From: Sanderia malayensis
Taxonomy: Eukaryota; Cnidaria; Scyphozoa; Semaeostomeae; Pelagiidae
Reading direction: 5' to 3'
Length of the DNA stretch: 64,000 nt
Assembly (NCBI GenBank): GCA_013076295.1
Contig: RQOL01000466.1
Span: 3,162,001 to 3,226,000, forward strand
This document shows, one piece after another, positions 40,101 through 51,600 of this stretch. Below the pieces are notes generated by a model that was given only the letters and a program-made list of their open reading frames with translations, was not told the DNA's origin and ran no database searches. The position numbers were made by a program, and so were the translations under genes. Every line of letters begins with the position of its first letter. Position 1 is the first letter of the stretch.

Positions 40101-40470
40101 AAGTGCTACTTCGTATGGCTCACAATTTCCAGATTATGGTAAAATACAAATATCTCGTCACGGGGATAGGTACGAAAAACAGTATTATGTAAAGCCAATA
40201 AATAAGTTCAATGAAGGTGATACAGTGATGCGTTGTGATTTTAAAAGCCATGGAAATGTCAAGAGAGTATCTCCTATTATTCCTGAAAATAATAGGCATG
40301 CAAAAGGGGAACAGTTTTATGGAGAAACAAGCTACAACAGAGAATTCCAGCCAAAGAAAATTGAACCATGCTCCTTAACAAAGGTTCTATTTGAACTAGA
40401 GGCCAAGAAGCTTGAAGATGACGTCATCAAGCATGAGCCGAGGCCTTCAAAGCTTGCTGCATCATTTTGA
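37189..40470 (+). CDS. SAXO: Stabiliser of axonemal microtubules (SAXO/FAM154), three exons
   Basis: SAXO proteins bind and stabilise microtubules in cilia, centrioles and flagella. Exons 37189-37265, 38968-39211 and 39295-40470 join in frame to 498 residues. The N-terminus CICELCDCGKHHKHRGC (from residue 18) matches the CICELCSCGRHHCPH start of human SAXO1. The rest is a series of Mn-type repeats built on a short hydrophobic/Tyr or Phe core, for example TDYQESY, SVYKVDFPG, GSYDHMTTHND, FEGLSVMQADFQKHQP, GDTVMRCDFKSHG and the last EQFYGETSYNREFQPKK. The C-terminus ends in HEPRPSKLAASF. Exon 1 encodes only the Cys-rich head; the 1.7-kb intron 1 is long for this locus because it hosts transposons. 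It may share a promoter with the POGK-like gene. Confidence 0.92.
37360..38317. mobile_element. Nonautonomous hAT element in SAXO intron 1
   Basis: The ends are CAGGGTTGCCA and TGGCAACCCTG, classical hAT-type termini. Both are flanked by an identical 8-bp CTGCATCA (37352-37359 and 38318-38325), the hAT target size. Both subterminal regions are packed with ATATGCCAAAT-like copies, the expected pattern for transposase-binding repeats. The 958-bp element has no transposase. A second transposon is nested inside. Confidence 0.93.
37552..37958. mobile_element. TA-target element nested in the hAT element
   Basis: The inverted ends start CACTCTTTTCGTTTTATAAG and its near complement, ending in AAAGAGTG, with TA directly outside on both sides (37550-37551 and 37959-37960). 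Inside, GAGCCTC and TATTCTTAA motifs recur in opposite orientation near both ends. The 407-bp element lacks coding capacity. A TA duplication suggests the Tc1/mariner group. It must have arrived after the hAT element. Confidence 0.78.
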
Positions 40471-40785
40471 AAGGGGCCTAAGAGATGCTCAAACGTTTTT
40501 AATATTTACCTTTTTAACCAGTTACAGTTGCTTATTTTATATTCGTAGATCTTATAATCGGAGTTCAGTGGTTTGCAGAGTGTTGCTTTTATTATTTTTG
40601 TTAAGCATCGCATTTCAATCTGAGATTCGCTCAGACTCTTCCTACCAATTTTTTTATTGAACTTTTTATTTTCAAATTGGATCTTATTCTGAGCTCCAGT
40701 CTTTGGTTTTTCAAAGGACCTTGAGAGTTGAGGAATGCAGTTTCCATAATTAATTGGAAAAACAGTTGCTAGATTATTGAACGCG

Positions 40786-42311
40786 CTTTAAAGGTATCTG
40801 GTTATTTCAACTTGAATGAACAGCTTCATTTAAAGTCACTCTTCTCTTAAGTCACTCTCCTTAGAAAAATATTCAAGGCGAATTTCTAGTCAAATGCTTT
40901 CCATTGTTCCTTTTTAGTTTTCGTTTCTTGCTGGCTTGTCACATTATGATGCCCTTGTTCATTTGTCGATTCAATTAGTTATTAATTGCACACAATGGAC
41001 GTCCGGAACTTAATTCTTAAATTACGATGAAAGGATAAAAACAAAGGGACATTTCATGGTAAATAAACTGAACTGTCAAGCTTAGTTTGGCGGTAAGAAT
41101 AAAAATCAAAGAAATTAAAGACTTAACTTGTTATTACGCAGCTACGGTAGTTGTCTGTCTTCGTCATAGGAAGCACAGGTTGTGTTATCTATGGTAAAGT
41201 ATATTGTATAGNNNNNNNNNNNNNNNNNNNNNNNNNNNNNNNNNNNNNNNNNNNNNNNNNNNNNNNNNNNNNNNNNNNNNNNNNNNNNNNNNNNNNNNNN
41301 NNNNNNNNNNNAAACATGATAGTTCAGATCCAGTTAATTGCCCAGAAAGTTCTCTGTCAGCATTTCTTTTCTCGCTCACATTTCTTTCATAGCTTTCAGC
41401 GAAAGAGTTCTCAGCCAAATAGGGTCAAATGCATCAGGTTCTCCTTCATCGGTATCACTATCATCGGTCTACACAATCTATCCTATCCCTTCGCCATCTT
41501 CGCATCCTCGGCACTGCAATCCCTACTGTCATGAACTACTATCCGACTAAGAATGTTTAATTTATGGAAACTTCTATTCAATTCTGATCACCAAAATTGC
41601 ACAAATACCCACGAATACAGAATACACATAACGAGACAAGACAAAGCGCAAACAACATTATCTATTATACTCAATGTAGGCCTACGCCCGCCGCCACTGA
41701 CTACAGGGTTCCCACTATGATGTCATAGTGGGATCGACCCAGTCCTAAAAGTGAGACACGAAAGTGTGAACGCAATCTCTCGTAACTCAACAATTACTCA
41801 TCAGATCAAAAAAATATAAACGGTATCAGAATCAGCGCATTCGATTCTATACTTTTAGCTAATAAAAAAAAAAGCCGTAGGGGCACTTTAAAGGTATCTG
41901 GTTATTTCAACTTGAATGAACAGCTTCATTTAAAGTCACTCTTCTCTTAAGTCACTCTCCTTAGAAAAATATTCAAGGCGAATTTCTAGTCAAATGCTTT
42001 CCATTGTTCCTTTTTAGTTTTCGTTTCTTGCTGGCTTGTCACATTATGATGCCCTTGTTCATTTGTCGATTCAATTAGTTATTAATTGCACACAATGGAC
42101 GTCCGGAACTTAATTCTTAAATTACGATGAAAGGATAAAAACAAAGGGACATTTCATGGTAAATAAACTGAACTGTCAAGCTTAGTTTGGCGGTAAGAAT
42201 AAAAATCAAAGAAATTAAAGACTTAACTTGTTATTACGCAGCTACGGTAGTTGTCTGTCTTCGTCATAGGAAGCACAGGTTGTGTTATCTATGGTAAAGT
42301 ATATTGTATAG
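40786..42311. repeat. Exact 426-bp direct duplication flanking an N gap
   Basis: Bases 40786-41211 and 41886-42311 are identical at an offset of exactly 1100. The first copy stops at the first N (41212). The gap is 41212-41311. Between gap and second copy lie 574 bp (41312-41885) with no counterpart on the left. This is the signature of two contigs with an unmerged overlap. Confidence 0.95.
41212..41311. other. Assembly gap (100 Ns)
   Basis: A run of exactly 100 Ns, the conventional size for a gap of unknown length. Any ORF spanning it is an artefact. Confidence 0.99.
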
Positions 42312-43041
42312 TGTTTGTTTTTTTATGAATGCTGGGTCACCCATTTGTCTAGCACTTGAAAACACTTTCCGGGCTTGTCGTTGTTGAGTTCACCAATAGT
42401 TAAATATATAAACTTAATTATGAAACAACTACATAACTGCCAACCCTTCTTTTGTCTTATAGGTCTGTTTCTGTTAGACGCATGAGTTCTGGATTCATGA
42501 AATATACTCTTATGTTTCCTTTCCAAAATTGTTTTTTAACTTCAACAACCACTGTCGTATGTCTTGTGGTATCTTAAATGTTGAACAGACGACCATAATG
42601 CATATTATTTTTGATTTTCGGTTGACGTAAGCTCTCATTAAGTGAACACATGTTATATTCTGTTCAGTCTGATCTCAGTGAATACGGTGTGAAGCTTAAA
42701 ATCCTTCTTCAGATGGACACAACTATGTTGCCTTATCTTTCATTCAAATCGAAGTCAATTCTTTATCTTCCTCGACCAATCGGATATCAGGCTGACGATA
42801 CAAATCATGAGGCAATTGAAACTGTCATTCATTGATAACTCTATTAAATTCTATTATTTAAGTTATGAATAAGTAAACTGATTGAAGTTTGTACTGCTGC
42901 CAACACCAAATTGATTTAATCTATAGTTAATAATAGTAATAATAAGGATACTTTTATTGTCATTATCCACAGGGATTTTTAACAATGCATCATGCTTACT
43001 GTCATTAAAGAGAAATATTCTATCAGTATTTATAAGTTTAC

Positions 43042-43682
43042 TTATATTTTCATTGTTTTGAGAAGTGAATCGCAGATGGCTGATGAGTGTTTTTCAATAT
43101 CTGTATTTTGTTGATCTTCATTTTCCTGGTTGTTGAAATCATCATCATCATTAGCATCATCTTTTAAATCAAACACATCTCGTCTTGAAATCCAGTGCTT
43201 GAAGTCTTGTTTTAAGGGAAAACCTTTTTCATACAATCTTCGTTTGTTGGATATTATTTGTCTTCCAATTCTGAACCAGCACATTGGAGAAGAACAACCG
43301 CGTTTGTTTAATCTTTTATACAAATCTTGTGCAAAACATCTCTTCATTTGGTTTAAAATTCTTTTAAATTGATTCTTCATCCTTATTGTCCCATGCCTTT
43401 GAAGGTTTTCTTGTTTCTTGCCTCTAAACCAGCACATTGGGGAATTACATTTCACGTCAACTGCTGGATTGGTTGTTCTTCTTGGTTGTTTTTTATTGTT
43501 TGAGCTCAGTTGAAATATTTTTGATGGCTCCTTCATGTTTCGCTTCCCAACTCTGAACCAACACATTGGCGAAGAGCAACCTTTCTTTTCCATTTTCATG
43601 ATTTCATTAACTTCTGCTTGTGAATGGCGTTCATCAAAATTAAGTTGACCATCATTTAACTTGCAGTAAAACGAATCACAAC
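43042..43682 (-). CDS. Neuropeptide precursor with three CxxxxCWFR-amide repeats (3' exon; 5' exon not found)
   Basis: This minus-strand exon encodes three copies of the same short peptide, each set between basic residues. Copy 1 is KK-GCSSPMCWFRV-GKR. Copy 2 is CNSPMCWFR-GKK, preceded by RR 11 residues earlier and a single Lys. Copy 3 is KR-GCSSPMCWFRI-GR. Each has two Cys four residues apart, giving a likely six-residue disulfide ring, then WFR(V/I), then Gly followed by basic residues. The Gly signals C-terminal amidation. The exon opens after the acceptor CTTCTAAG with an in-frame CDSFYCKLNDG leader and closes with an acidic spacer and TAA. The signal peptide must be in an upstream exon, not identified. 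The ring size matches urotensin II (C-x4-C), but the sequence does not. I do not recognise the family; the precursor architecture is the evidence. Confidence 0.82.
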
Positions 43683-46596
43683 CTTAGAAGAGTAACAATA
43701 TTTTTATTCAAACACGGTCGATGGAATCTGTACTAGTGGTTTCTAATATTTCATCATAAATTTCACTTGTGTTTGACGAAATGGAGTTTTTTTTAGTGCG
43801 GAATTGCTTTCACAGTTAGATAAAGTTGAACAAAATGAATTAATCAACTGACCATTCGATCATTCATTCAATTGTTCAACATATAGGGCACATACAGTTT
43901 TTTTGCCAGCGAGGGACAGGGAACAACATGTTTTTAACGTGAATAGCACATGTCGGTCTTTTCATATACAAGTTGTTTCTAGTGTGCTTCTTTTAAATCC
44001 TTATAGATTATGCCTTTTACTAGCAATTTCATTGGACATTTATATTAAGCTAGTGAAATGAGGTGCAAATCCGCCTTCTAAAAGAAGCGTTTATGAATAT
44101 TTTCGATGTTCTTTTCCCCGACTGTTGGCAAATTTACTGATAATCAGGATAGTGAATAGAATATTTGATGGCAATGGCGCCGTTACTATTTTCTAATACC
44201 TTTATTTTGTAGTTTGGCTGTGAATACACTGACAATTCCACAAATAGTAATAAAGTGAAATGTTGTTCTTGCTAGCTTCATAGCTTGACTGCAAGAAATG
44301 TTTAATATTATTTAAATTTACGGGGCACATAATGATAACTTGGTGAAATGAATTGCAATAAATACAAATTTGAGTTTATGTAGCCATGCTTTCATTACAA
44401 CACGATTACTTATAATGTTGTGAAGAAATCAAATTATCTTGGTTAAAAACTATCATGTAAACCTGTAGATGCATGACTTTGTTCAAAAGACGCCTAACAT
44501 GTCAGTTATTGATTATGTTAAGCAAAGGAAGGAGTAATGTACTTTATGTTTCATACAGTAGCGAAGTCTTGAAGGAGAAAATAAATAGAATATCACAACA
44601 CAAAACATGGCATTGCATGTGAAAATAAAGAATTTTCGAAAGGCACCGCAATGAATTGTAAGTCGTTAAAACTAATCAAACATGATTATATTGCTGAATT
44701 TTTCTGTGTGAAATTCTCATTGGATATGTTCTGTTCAGTATTGCTTTCTATTCTAAAGAGAATTTTTGTGAATAATTACGCCACATCACCCATTTGTTTT
44801 CAGAGTAAAAACTCGATTTTAATCATCAAAGAATTGGCAATTGACTTTCTTATCGGAATCCAATTGACTTGCAGGAAAAATAATTATCAAAAGGAAAGAT
44901 CTATGCAATTTTTACCTTGAGGCGTGCTTGAGTAATGACAAAAGTTTTTTCGTCTTGAAAGTGCTTGCTTCTTATTCACCGTTTGAGTTCATGTAAAGGC
45001 TAAATTATGACTCGTTTTAAAGTTGAATTCTTATTAAATTTTCATGAATTTACCTTTAATGATAAATAATCGCGTCATTATAAATGATTGCCAAAGTTGT
45101 CATGCTTTTAGTTTATTAGATTTAGAAAAGCATCAATTTGAAAATTATTACCAGAAGAAAAATATGAATGAGTTGAAACGAAAAATATTTTTACTGCCAT
45201 TGTGCTATTATCAATGAAAATGTAGTATATAATCTGCTTTAGAATTTCACATTGCTGTTTCTGCGAGTTTAATCTGAATGATTGTCAGCAATCAAATCAT
45301 TAAGGTGATGCTATTTATTAAGGTGTTCATTCATAAGTTTAATTAATATGCTCAAAGTCAATATATCAAAAATGAATTTCATTCAAAGCAGACAGCACAT
45401 AATGATTAAGTTAACCAGGGAATTTGTTTTGCTGCACTTTTTCACTTTAATGCTTTATCACCTTGTTTATTGTTTTAATTTTGCTCTCATATCTTCGTGA
45501 CATAAACATCTTACTTTCATTGAGGCAATTGAAAATAGGTTTCCTGCCGCACGACAATTGAAATCTTTAAATTACGATTATCAGGTATGCTTTGTCTCCT
45601 TCTCTCGAACAGAAGTATAAAATGAGTTGGAGAGAGAAGCAGACATGATTTTAGTAATCTAAGCTTCTAAATGTTTGTTGAAGAAGATAATTGTTACAAA
45701 TATTATAATAAAAGTAGAAGATAGCATGGTGAAATCTTCAATTGACCTGGTTTGAATTCTACCGATTACTCTCTACCTTCTGCAAAAAGATTCTGCTCTG
45801 GTTTAAATTGAAGCTCTTTCACCATGTCAAATTGAATAATAGAAGAGATGATTTGTCGATGAACATAAAAAAAAGAAATAAAAAAATACAAACCAGCTTT
45901 ATATTTTAAAGTAAGATGAAATTTTTCCAAACTGTGGATATTTCTTCTTTTAAGAATTTTATGATCGAGTCATTCTATTTAAAAACTTCGTTACCAGACT
46001 CTTTCTTCCCTTATGCAGCTGAAACGGGACAATTTGAGAGGATTAAAGGAAACAGAGCTTTGCAATTTCACAAGATCAATCCATGTGCTCAAATACGATG
46101 ATGGACAGCATGTTCGCCATTCCATTCAGCGACTTCTTCGCACCATTTATTTGATTTTATATCGTGGTAAGACCCGTAAGACCCAATTCGATAACAGAGT
46201 AGATTCGAGCAAATTAACTTCAACTTTTTTATGTCATCTTCATTAATTTTAAAGAAGTATATTGGACAGAGTTGAAAATATGTGGGTTAAAAAATGGTAA
46301 TGAGGCTTGGGGCAGATGGTCGTAAAGTCTTTTTGAGGAGAAGACTTGAAGCTGTTGGGATGCTCATGGCTTTAAACCAACACCTTTCTGTGTATCCAAT
46401 GTAATTAGCTCACTTTCCAATAATATTCTGTCATGTTTGTCTCTCTTTCGCGCATTCTCGTCTGGAATCTTCGTCCAAACAAATATTCATCTGACTCTTT
46501 GATGGCACATGCTTCTTGTGCTGGAAGATTTGGATGTTATCTTGTTCAAAGTGAGACAGGATAAAACTTAATACTATTATATGTACAGTTACTGAA
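43683..46596. other. Spacer between the neuropeptide exon and SEC22
   Basis: This 2.9-kb AT-rich stretch should contain the upstream signal-peptide exon and promoter of the neuropeptide gene (-) and the SEC22 promoter (+). I could not identify that exon with confidence. No repeats with clear inverted ends were seen. Confidence 0.45.
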
Positions 46597-47986
46597 ATGA
46601 TTCGCTTTGCCGTGATTCATCGAGCTAGGGATGGATTAGCTTTGTCCGCATCAACAGACCTAGATGCGGGCTTAGATTTGGTAGACAGCAAGAAATCTGC
46701 AAAATTATTAGCAAAGAAAGCAAGGGAATTGCACACAAAATGTATCATGAAAATAAATCAACTTAAAATCTAGTAAGTGCATTTGCCACTTTTCATTCCA
46801 ATATGCATCTTTGATAAATCTTATAAAGCAATAATTGCACACATGTTGACGACTAGTTTTATCTTATGTTTTTATTGTTTTGTTTTTACTTTTGTTTGTA
46901 GCTTGCTAACGGAGAATGACCTTTGCTGTTTAACGATATGCGAAGATTCATATTCATCATTGCTTGCATTTAGTTTTCTAAATGATTTAAAAAATGAATT
47001 CTTGCAGCAATATCCGAAACAGGCAGTTGATAAGGCTGTCAGGCCTTATTCTTTTATTGAATTTGGTAAGTAACATGTGTTCGGGGACAAGAGCAGAAGG
47101 GAGCAGTAAGAGTTCTTGTTCCCCAATTTCACTTGTCAGCTATCAGCAAATCAATTTTTTGGCTGGTGATGCAATACCATTATTGAACACTTTCTCAGGA
47201 ATTTTCTTGTGTCACTGTCAAGCTTTCTGCTATCAAAAATGCTTTAATTTTTGCAGATAATTTCATTCAGAAAACCAAGCAGAAGTATAATAACCCAAGA
47301 TCCCTAACTATACGAATAAATTTGGCTGAGTTAACTCAGGATCTTCAAAGAGATCCACCATATGAAATTACAAATGCAGATTTAACAAATCCGACTAAAG
47401 CAAGAAGCACACCCATTGCTGTTCAAGGTTTGCTCTTAATTTATACATTGAATAACTTCTTTTTAAAATTGAAAATATATACTCATTGATAATTTTATTT
47501 GAAGGTGAAAAGAATAAATTAGTTCCATTATCTTGGCAAGGAATTTTAGCATGCTGCTTGATGTCTTTTTGTGCTCTTCTTAACTTGATAAGAGTGGTAC
47601 CATTTCTAAGTGAACATGGCAATGAACCGCAAGAAGAAGCTGGATGGCTTATATTTGGGTTGAGTTTCTTATTTTCTGGATTATTGAATGGATTTCAGGT
47701 AAGGCCTAATAGAAATTTATTATCTTTCTAATACAGCTGTAGTGTATTTCAACATGCTAAGTCAATTTTATCATTTTTATTCTAGTGCTATCTGTTGCTG
47801 TATCCAATTACTCGCAGACAATATTTCACTATTGGTGCATTCATTTTAAATGTTCTTCTGATACTTTTCCTGAAAGACTTTAGAAACCTATTACAAGTTG
47901 GCTTTCACTTGGGTGCAGCCATTTTTATATTCATAATGACACTGATAAGACCCAAACAGGGAAAGCTACCTGATTATAATGTCTAG
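46597..47986 (+). CDS. SEC22: SEC22A/SEC22C-type vesicle transport protein, five exons
   Basis: Exons 46597-46772, 46902-47065, 47257-47427, 47505-47698 and 47786-47986 join in frame to 301 residues. The N-terminal longin domain begins MIRFAVIHRARDGLALSAST, close to vertebrate SEC22A, and runs to AVRPYSFIEFDNFIQKTKQKY and NNPRSLTIRINLAE, which match SEC22A almost residue for residue. The second half has four hydrophobic membrane segments (around GILACCLMSFCALLNLIRV, WLIFGLSFLFSGLLNGFQCYLL, FTIGAFILNVLLILFL and LLQVGFHLGAAIFIF). It ends QGKLPDYNV, like the QGKAPDYDV of SEC22A. As in SEC22A/C, there is no SNARE coiled coil of the SEC22B kind. It probably works in ER-Golgi traffic. A versus C cannot be separated by eye. 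Confidence 0.93.
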
Positions 47987-48688
47987 GTGTGCTGCATATT
48001 GTAGACTAGATTAGAAAGAATAAACTTGATGAAATAAATAGGTAGGGTATTTGGGTTAAATTTGCTACCAGACCAATCAAGTCTGGTAATTATTGTTGGT
48101 CCCCATTCCTCTCAACGTGTCTTTCATTGGTGCAGAATATATAACATCACCTGTCATGTTATTACTAAAAGACAAAGCAACCCAGGAATGACCCAAGGAA
48201 AAGCTGAAACCCCAAGGAGGATAAAACAAGCCGAACAACCCAAAAAGAACACAAAAACAACCAAAGGTTTAAATCCTGCAGGGAAGCCATTCTCTAATCT
48301 TTGACATATGGGTATTCCCAATAATGATATGTAAAAAAGCCACCCTAACATCAAACACCCGCCGCATTGTCCCGTCTTTTCTTTTAATTACAACGTCATC
48401 CATCCACCATCACTGCACAACTGCACGTTCACAATAACCGTAATGCTTCGATTAATCGCCCGGCCGTTTAATAAACTTGTGATATTTTACCGAGCGTCTA
48501 TTCGAGGGTGGCGTTTGAGGGGGCGTTTAATCGAAGCATTACGGTACGGTAGGTATGCGAGATCCAAAGTCCAGTCGAAGCACATCGCATCGTGGCTGTT
48601 TTGTTGTCTTTTTGTTCCAAAATTGTTGGCATTTTCAGCAGGTATCTGGCCGGTTGTAAAACAGACGAGTCCACAACTTGGCAGTTTC
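47987..48688. other. Spacer between SEC22 and the aminotransferase
   Basis: It contains the SEC22 3' UTR (AATAAA near 48020) and the aminotransferase promoter. A 107-bp element with 18-bp perfect inverted repeats lies at 48438-48544. No coding exon is supported. Confidence 0.5.
48438..48544. mobile_element. Short MITE upstream of the aminotransferase
   Basis: CCGTAATGCTTCGATTAA at 48438-48455 is repeated as an exact reverse complement at 48527-48544. The interior also pairs in part (AATCGCCC with GGGCG-type text). It ends 144 bp before the likely start codon, so it may lie in the promoter or 5' UTR. Confidence 0.75.
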
Positions 48689-51600
48689 ATGTTTAATTTT
48701 GCAATGGACCGAAATATGATAAGGTCAGATCTTTGCAATTACAAAGTTGCATCAAATTTGGGTTTGAACGAGAAGATTGTACAACGAATTGAAAATGGTG
48801 AAAAAATTTATCATATGGCTTTTGGGCAGTCACCATTTCCAATTTATGAACCAGCAGTGAAAGCCTTGCAAAACTATGCACACGAAAATGCCTATTTGCC
48901 TGTTGCTGGTAAGACGCCTATAAACATTCAACACTCTGTGGAAGGACAACTTTGTTGATCTGATCTTTGAAACTACATACGTTTTAGCCTGGGATTCGGC
49001 CGTGGATCTCAGGAATTTGGCCATAGATTCGAATAAATTTTCATTGTCAAATTCCAAGGCATTTCGGTTACCGGGGGTCATTTTGAGCATGCACTTCAGA
49101 GTCACATACTCATAAGTGCGGAAAGTGGTTTCCTGAGGCCCAATCCACGGCCGAATCCCGGGATAAAAAGTAATTCATTCAAATATGTGGTCGCACGAAA
49201 CGAAATCCACCACAGACAATAAAGATCAAAGTACTTTGTTGTCAAGAAAGACCAACATTGTTGTCAATGTTGGTCTGTTTCGGCCAAAAACAGGGTTGTC
49301 CTTTTTTCCAGTATTAGCAACAACGTTTACTTGCTTATAGTTAACTGTATTTATAATCCATTTTTGCACCAGGCATAAAAGAACTTCGACAAGCAATTAT
49401 ACAGTTTCATGAAAGATCGGATGGCATACACGGAATATCAAGTGATGATGTAATTGTTTCCACTGGCACAAAGCAATTATCATTCCTATTATTTTCTGTA
49501 TTTGGTGGTGGTAAGTATATTTGTGTGTGATAAAAGTCAGTGCTTTAATAATTTTATCAGATGTGCCACTGGATCCAGGGCACCAATAGCGTGGGGGCAG
49601 TGGGGCCAGTTAGTGTCCCTAATGGGTCAGGCGTTCGCCTTAGGGTTAGGGTTACGGTTAAAGTTACGCTATGCGACGTAACGTTGAACAGAAAACATGC
49701 AAACTTTATTTTTTCAAAAATTTGTTGAGAGCAACGGAAATTGAATGATATCGTGGAGGAAAACACCGTGATTTTAACAACTGGTGAAAGAATTTAAATC
49801 TCTATATACTTATCTACGTAGATGTATATCTTCCGTCGCCAACATGGACAACCTATCGACCTCAAACAGTGTTAGCGCACCATCAACCAATTGTTATCAA
49901 CACAATGGTTGAAAATGGTTGGAAGATTGATGCAGCAGAACTTGACAACATGTTTGAAAATAATAAAGAAAGCAAGAAACTATTGGTTCTCATCAATCCC
50001 GACAATCCAACTGGAACAAGTTATACAGCAGAAGATAATAAAGCCATTGCTAAAGTCTGCAAAAAGCATAATGCTATTGTCTTAAGCGATGAAATTTATT
50101 CATTGTTAAATTTTAACGAAGATCACGACAGTATATACAAGGTATTTTTATTTCATTATTCCATGAATTATTTGTCTAATAACACTGCTCAATAGAAAGC
50201 CTTCTTTTTTCAAAATATTTCAAAATATAAATTAAAGCGTTTCACTCCTTTCTTTAATTATTTCCGATTCTGAGATAATTTACGACTGTTAACTGTATTT
50301 AACTTGCAGCATTACCCAGAAGGGACGATATTACAGAATGGTTTGTCAAAATGGGCATCTGCTGGTGGTTGGCGTATTGGCTATCATATTTATCCGCCAT
50401 CTTTATCAAATATTAAAGCAGCAGTAAGAAGCGCTGGAAGTCATACATATTCATGTGCATCCGCACCAATTCAGTATGCTGCATTGGAATATTTCAAGTA
50501 GGGTGTTTCATATTATTTTATATTTTTCCATTACTCGTAATTGCATAATTATTGCATAAGACAGTATTGAATAATTAAATTCCATTTAAATATAATGATT
50601 ATTTTATTATTGAGCAGGTTTGATGCTGAATGCGCTGAGTATGTGGCTCATTGCAGACGAATTCTCAAAGCTCTTTCTCAGTACATACATAAAGAATTGA
50701 CTGAAATTGGAATTAAAGTTCTACCACCGAAAGGAGGCTTTTACATGATGCCTGACTTCGAGGTTAGTTTTGCAGCTTGTATCTAGTGATTATTGAATTG
50801 AAGTTCTCGATGCTCACAACAAAGGACATTGACCGTACTGCAATACTGGACAAAGGTCCTTCAGTGATTAAGTTAATAATATGGGGCGCCATAGTGGACA
50901 AAAGTAGGTCAAGAACAAAATGTTGAGTCAAGAATTTGCAATCAGTAGTCAAGAATTTTCGATCAGTAGTCAAGAACTCACTATCAGTAGTCAAGAATCT
51001 TCGATCAGTAGTCAAGAATTTGCAATCAATAGTCAAGAATTTATAATCAACAGTCGAGATTTGCGATCAATAGTCAAGAATTCTCGACCAGTAGTCAAGA
51101 ATTTGCAATCAACAGTTGAGCTCACAAAGTAAGGAAAACATGGTCAAGATGTTTTTTCTTACAAAGACAGAGCCATTGCCATGACACGTGGCATCCGTCT
51201 GGTCCACATTTTACCAGTGACGAGCAGCAACAACAACAAATTTCTTAGATATATCATATTTACATTTCCGTACACTGTTTGCAAGACCACTAACGATTGT
51301 GTTAACAACAAAGGTGCCTCTTGAACCGTTAATAAAACGCTCAAAGAGCTGCAAAAATTTCGATGTATTGGTCTAACTTCCTGATGTCGTATTCCATTCC
51401 ATTGATATCACAGATATAGTAATTCCTTTGTAAATTTTCAAGAAAAGGTCCTACTTCAGTAAGGAATTCTTCCGATTCTTCACAGTTGACACATGTAACT
51501 AGTACCAAGAAAACAATAAATAAAACAATGATAATTTTACAAATCGCCATTTTGAAGCTTTCGCAAAAAAGAACATGCAGCTTTGTGAATTGAATTGAAT

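Larger units (their letters stand above)
40471..43041. other. Spacer with assembly gap and duplicated flanks
   Basis: It holds the SAXO 3' UTR, a run of 100 Ns and an exact duplicated block (described separately). The stretch 42312-43041 is AT-rich with no convincing coding exon. The 3' end of the neuropeptide gene abuts its right side. Confidence 0.6.

Noticed and set aside
41151..41534. ORFs reading through the N run
   Set aside because: They span an assembly gap and cannot be real.
44651..44920. 89-residue ORF in the spacer upstream of SEC22
   Set aside because: It has no domain, signal peptide or splice context and lies in AT-rich DNA; judged a chance ORF.
49557..49680. A second telomere-like array in aminotransferase intron 2
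   Set aside because: Only about two TTAGGG copies are present, within what can be expected by chance or from a small repeat fragment.
50925..51120. Regular 21-bp repeats that resemble a CRISPR-like array and encode a Ser-Gln-Glu-Phe repeat protein
   Set aside because: The repeats are contiguous without unique spacers, occur as an inverted copy in the other arm of a foldback element, and the translated repeat is a by-product of tandem DNA.
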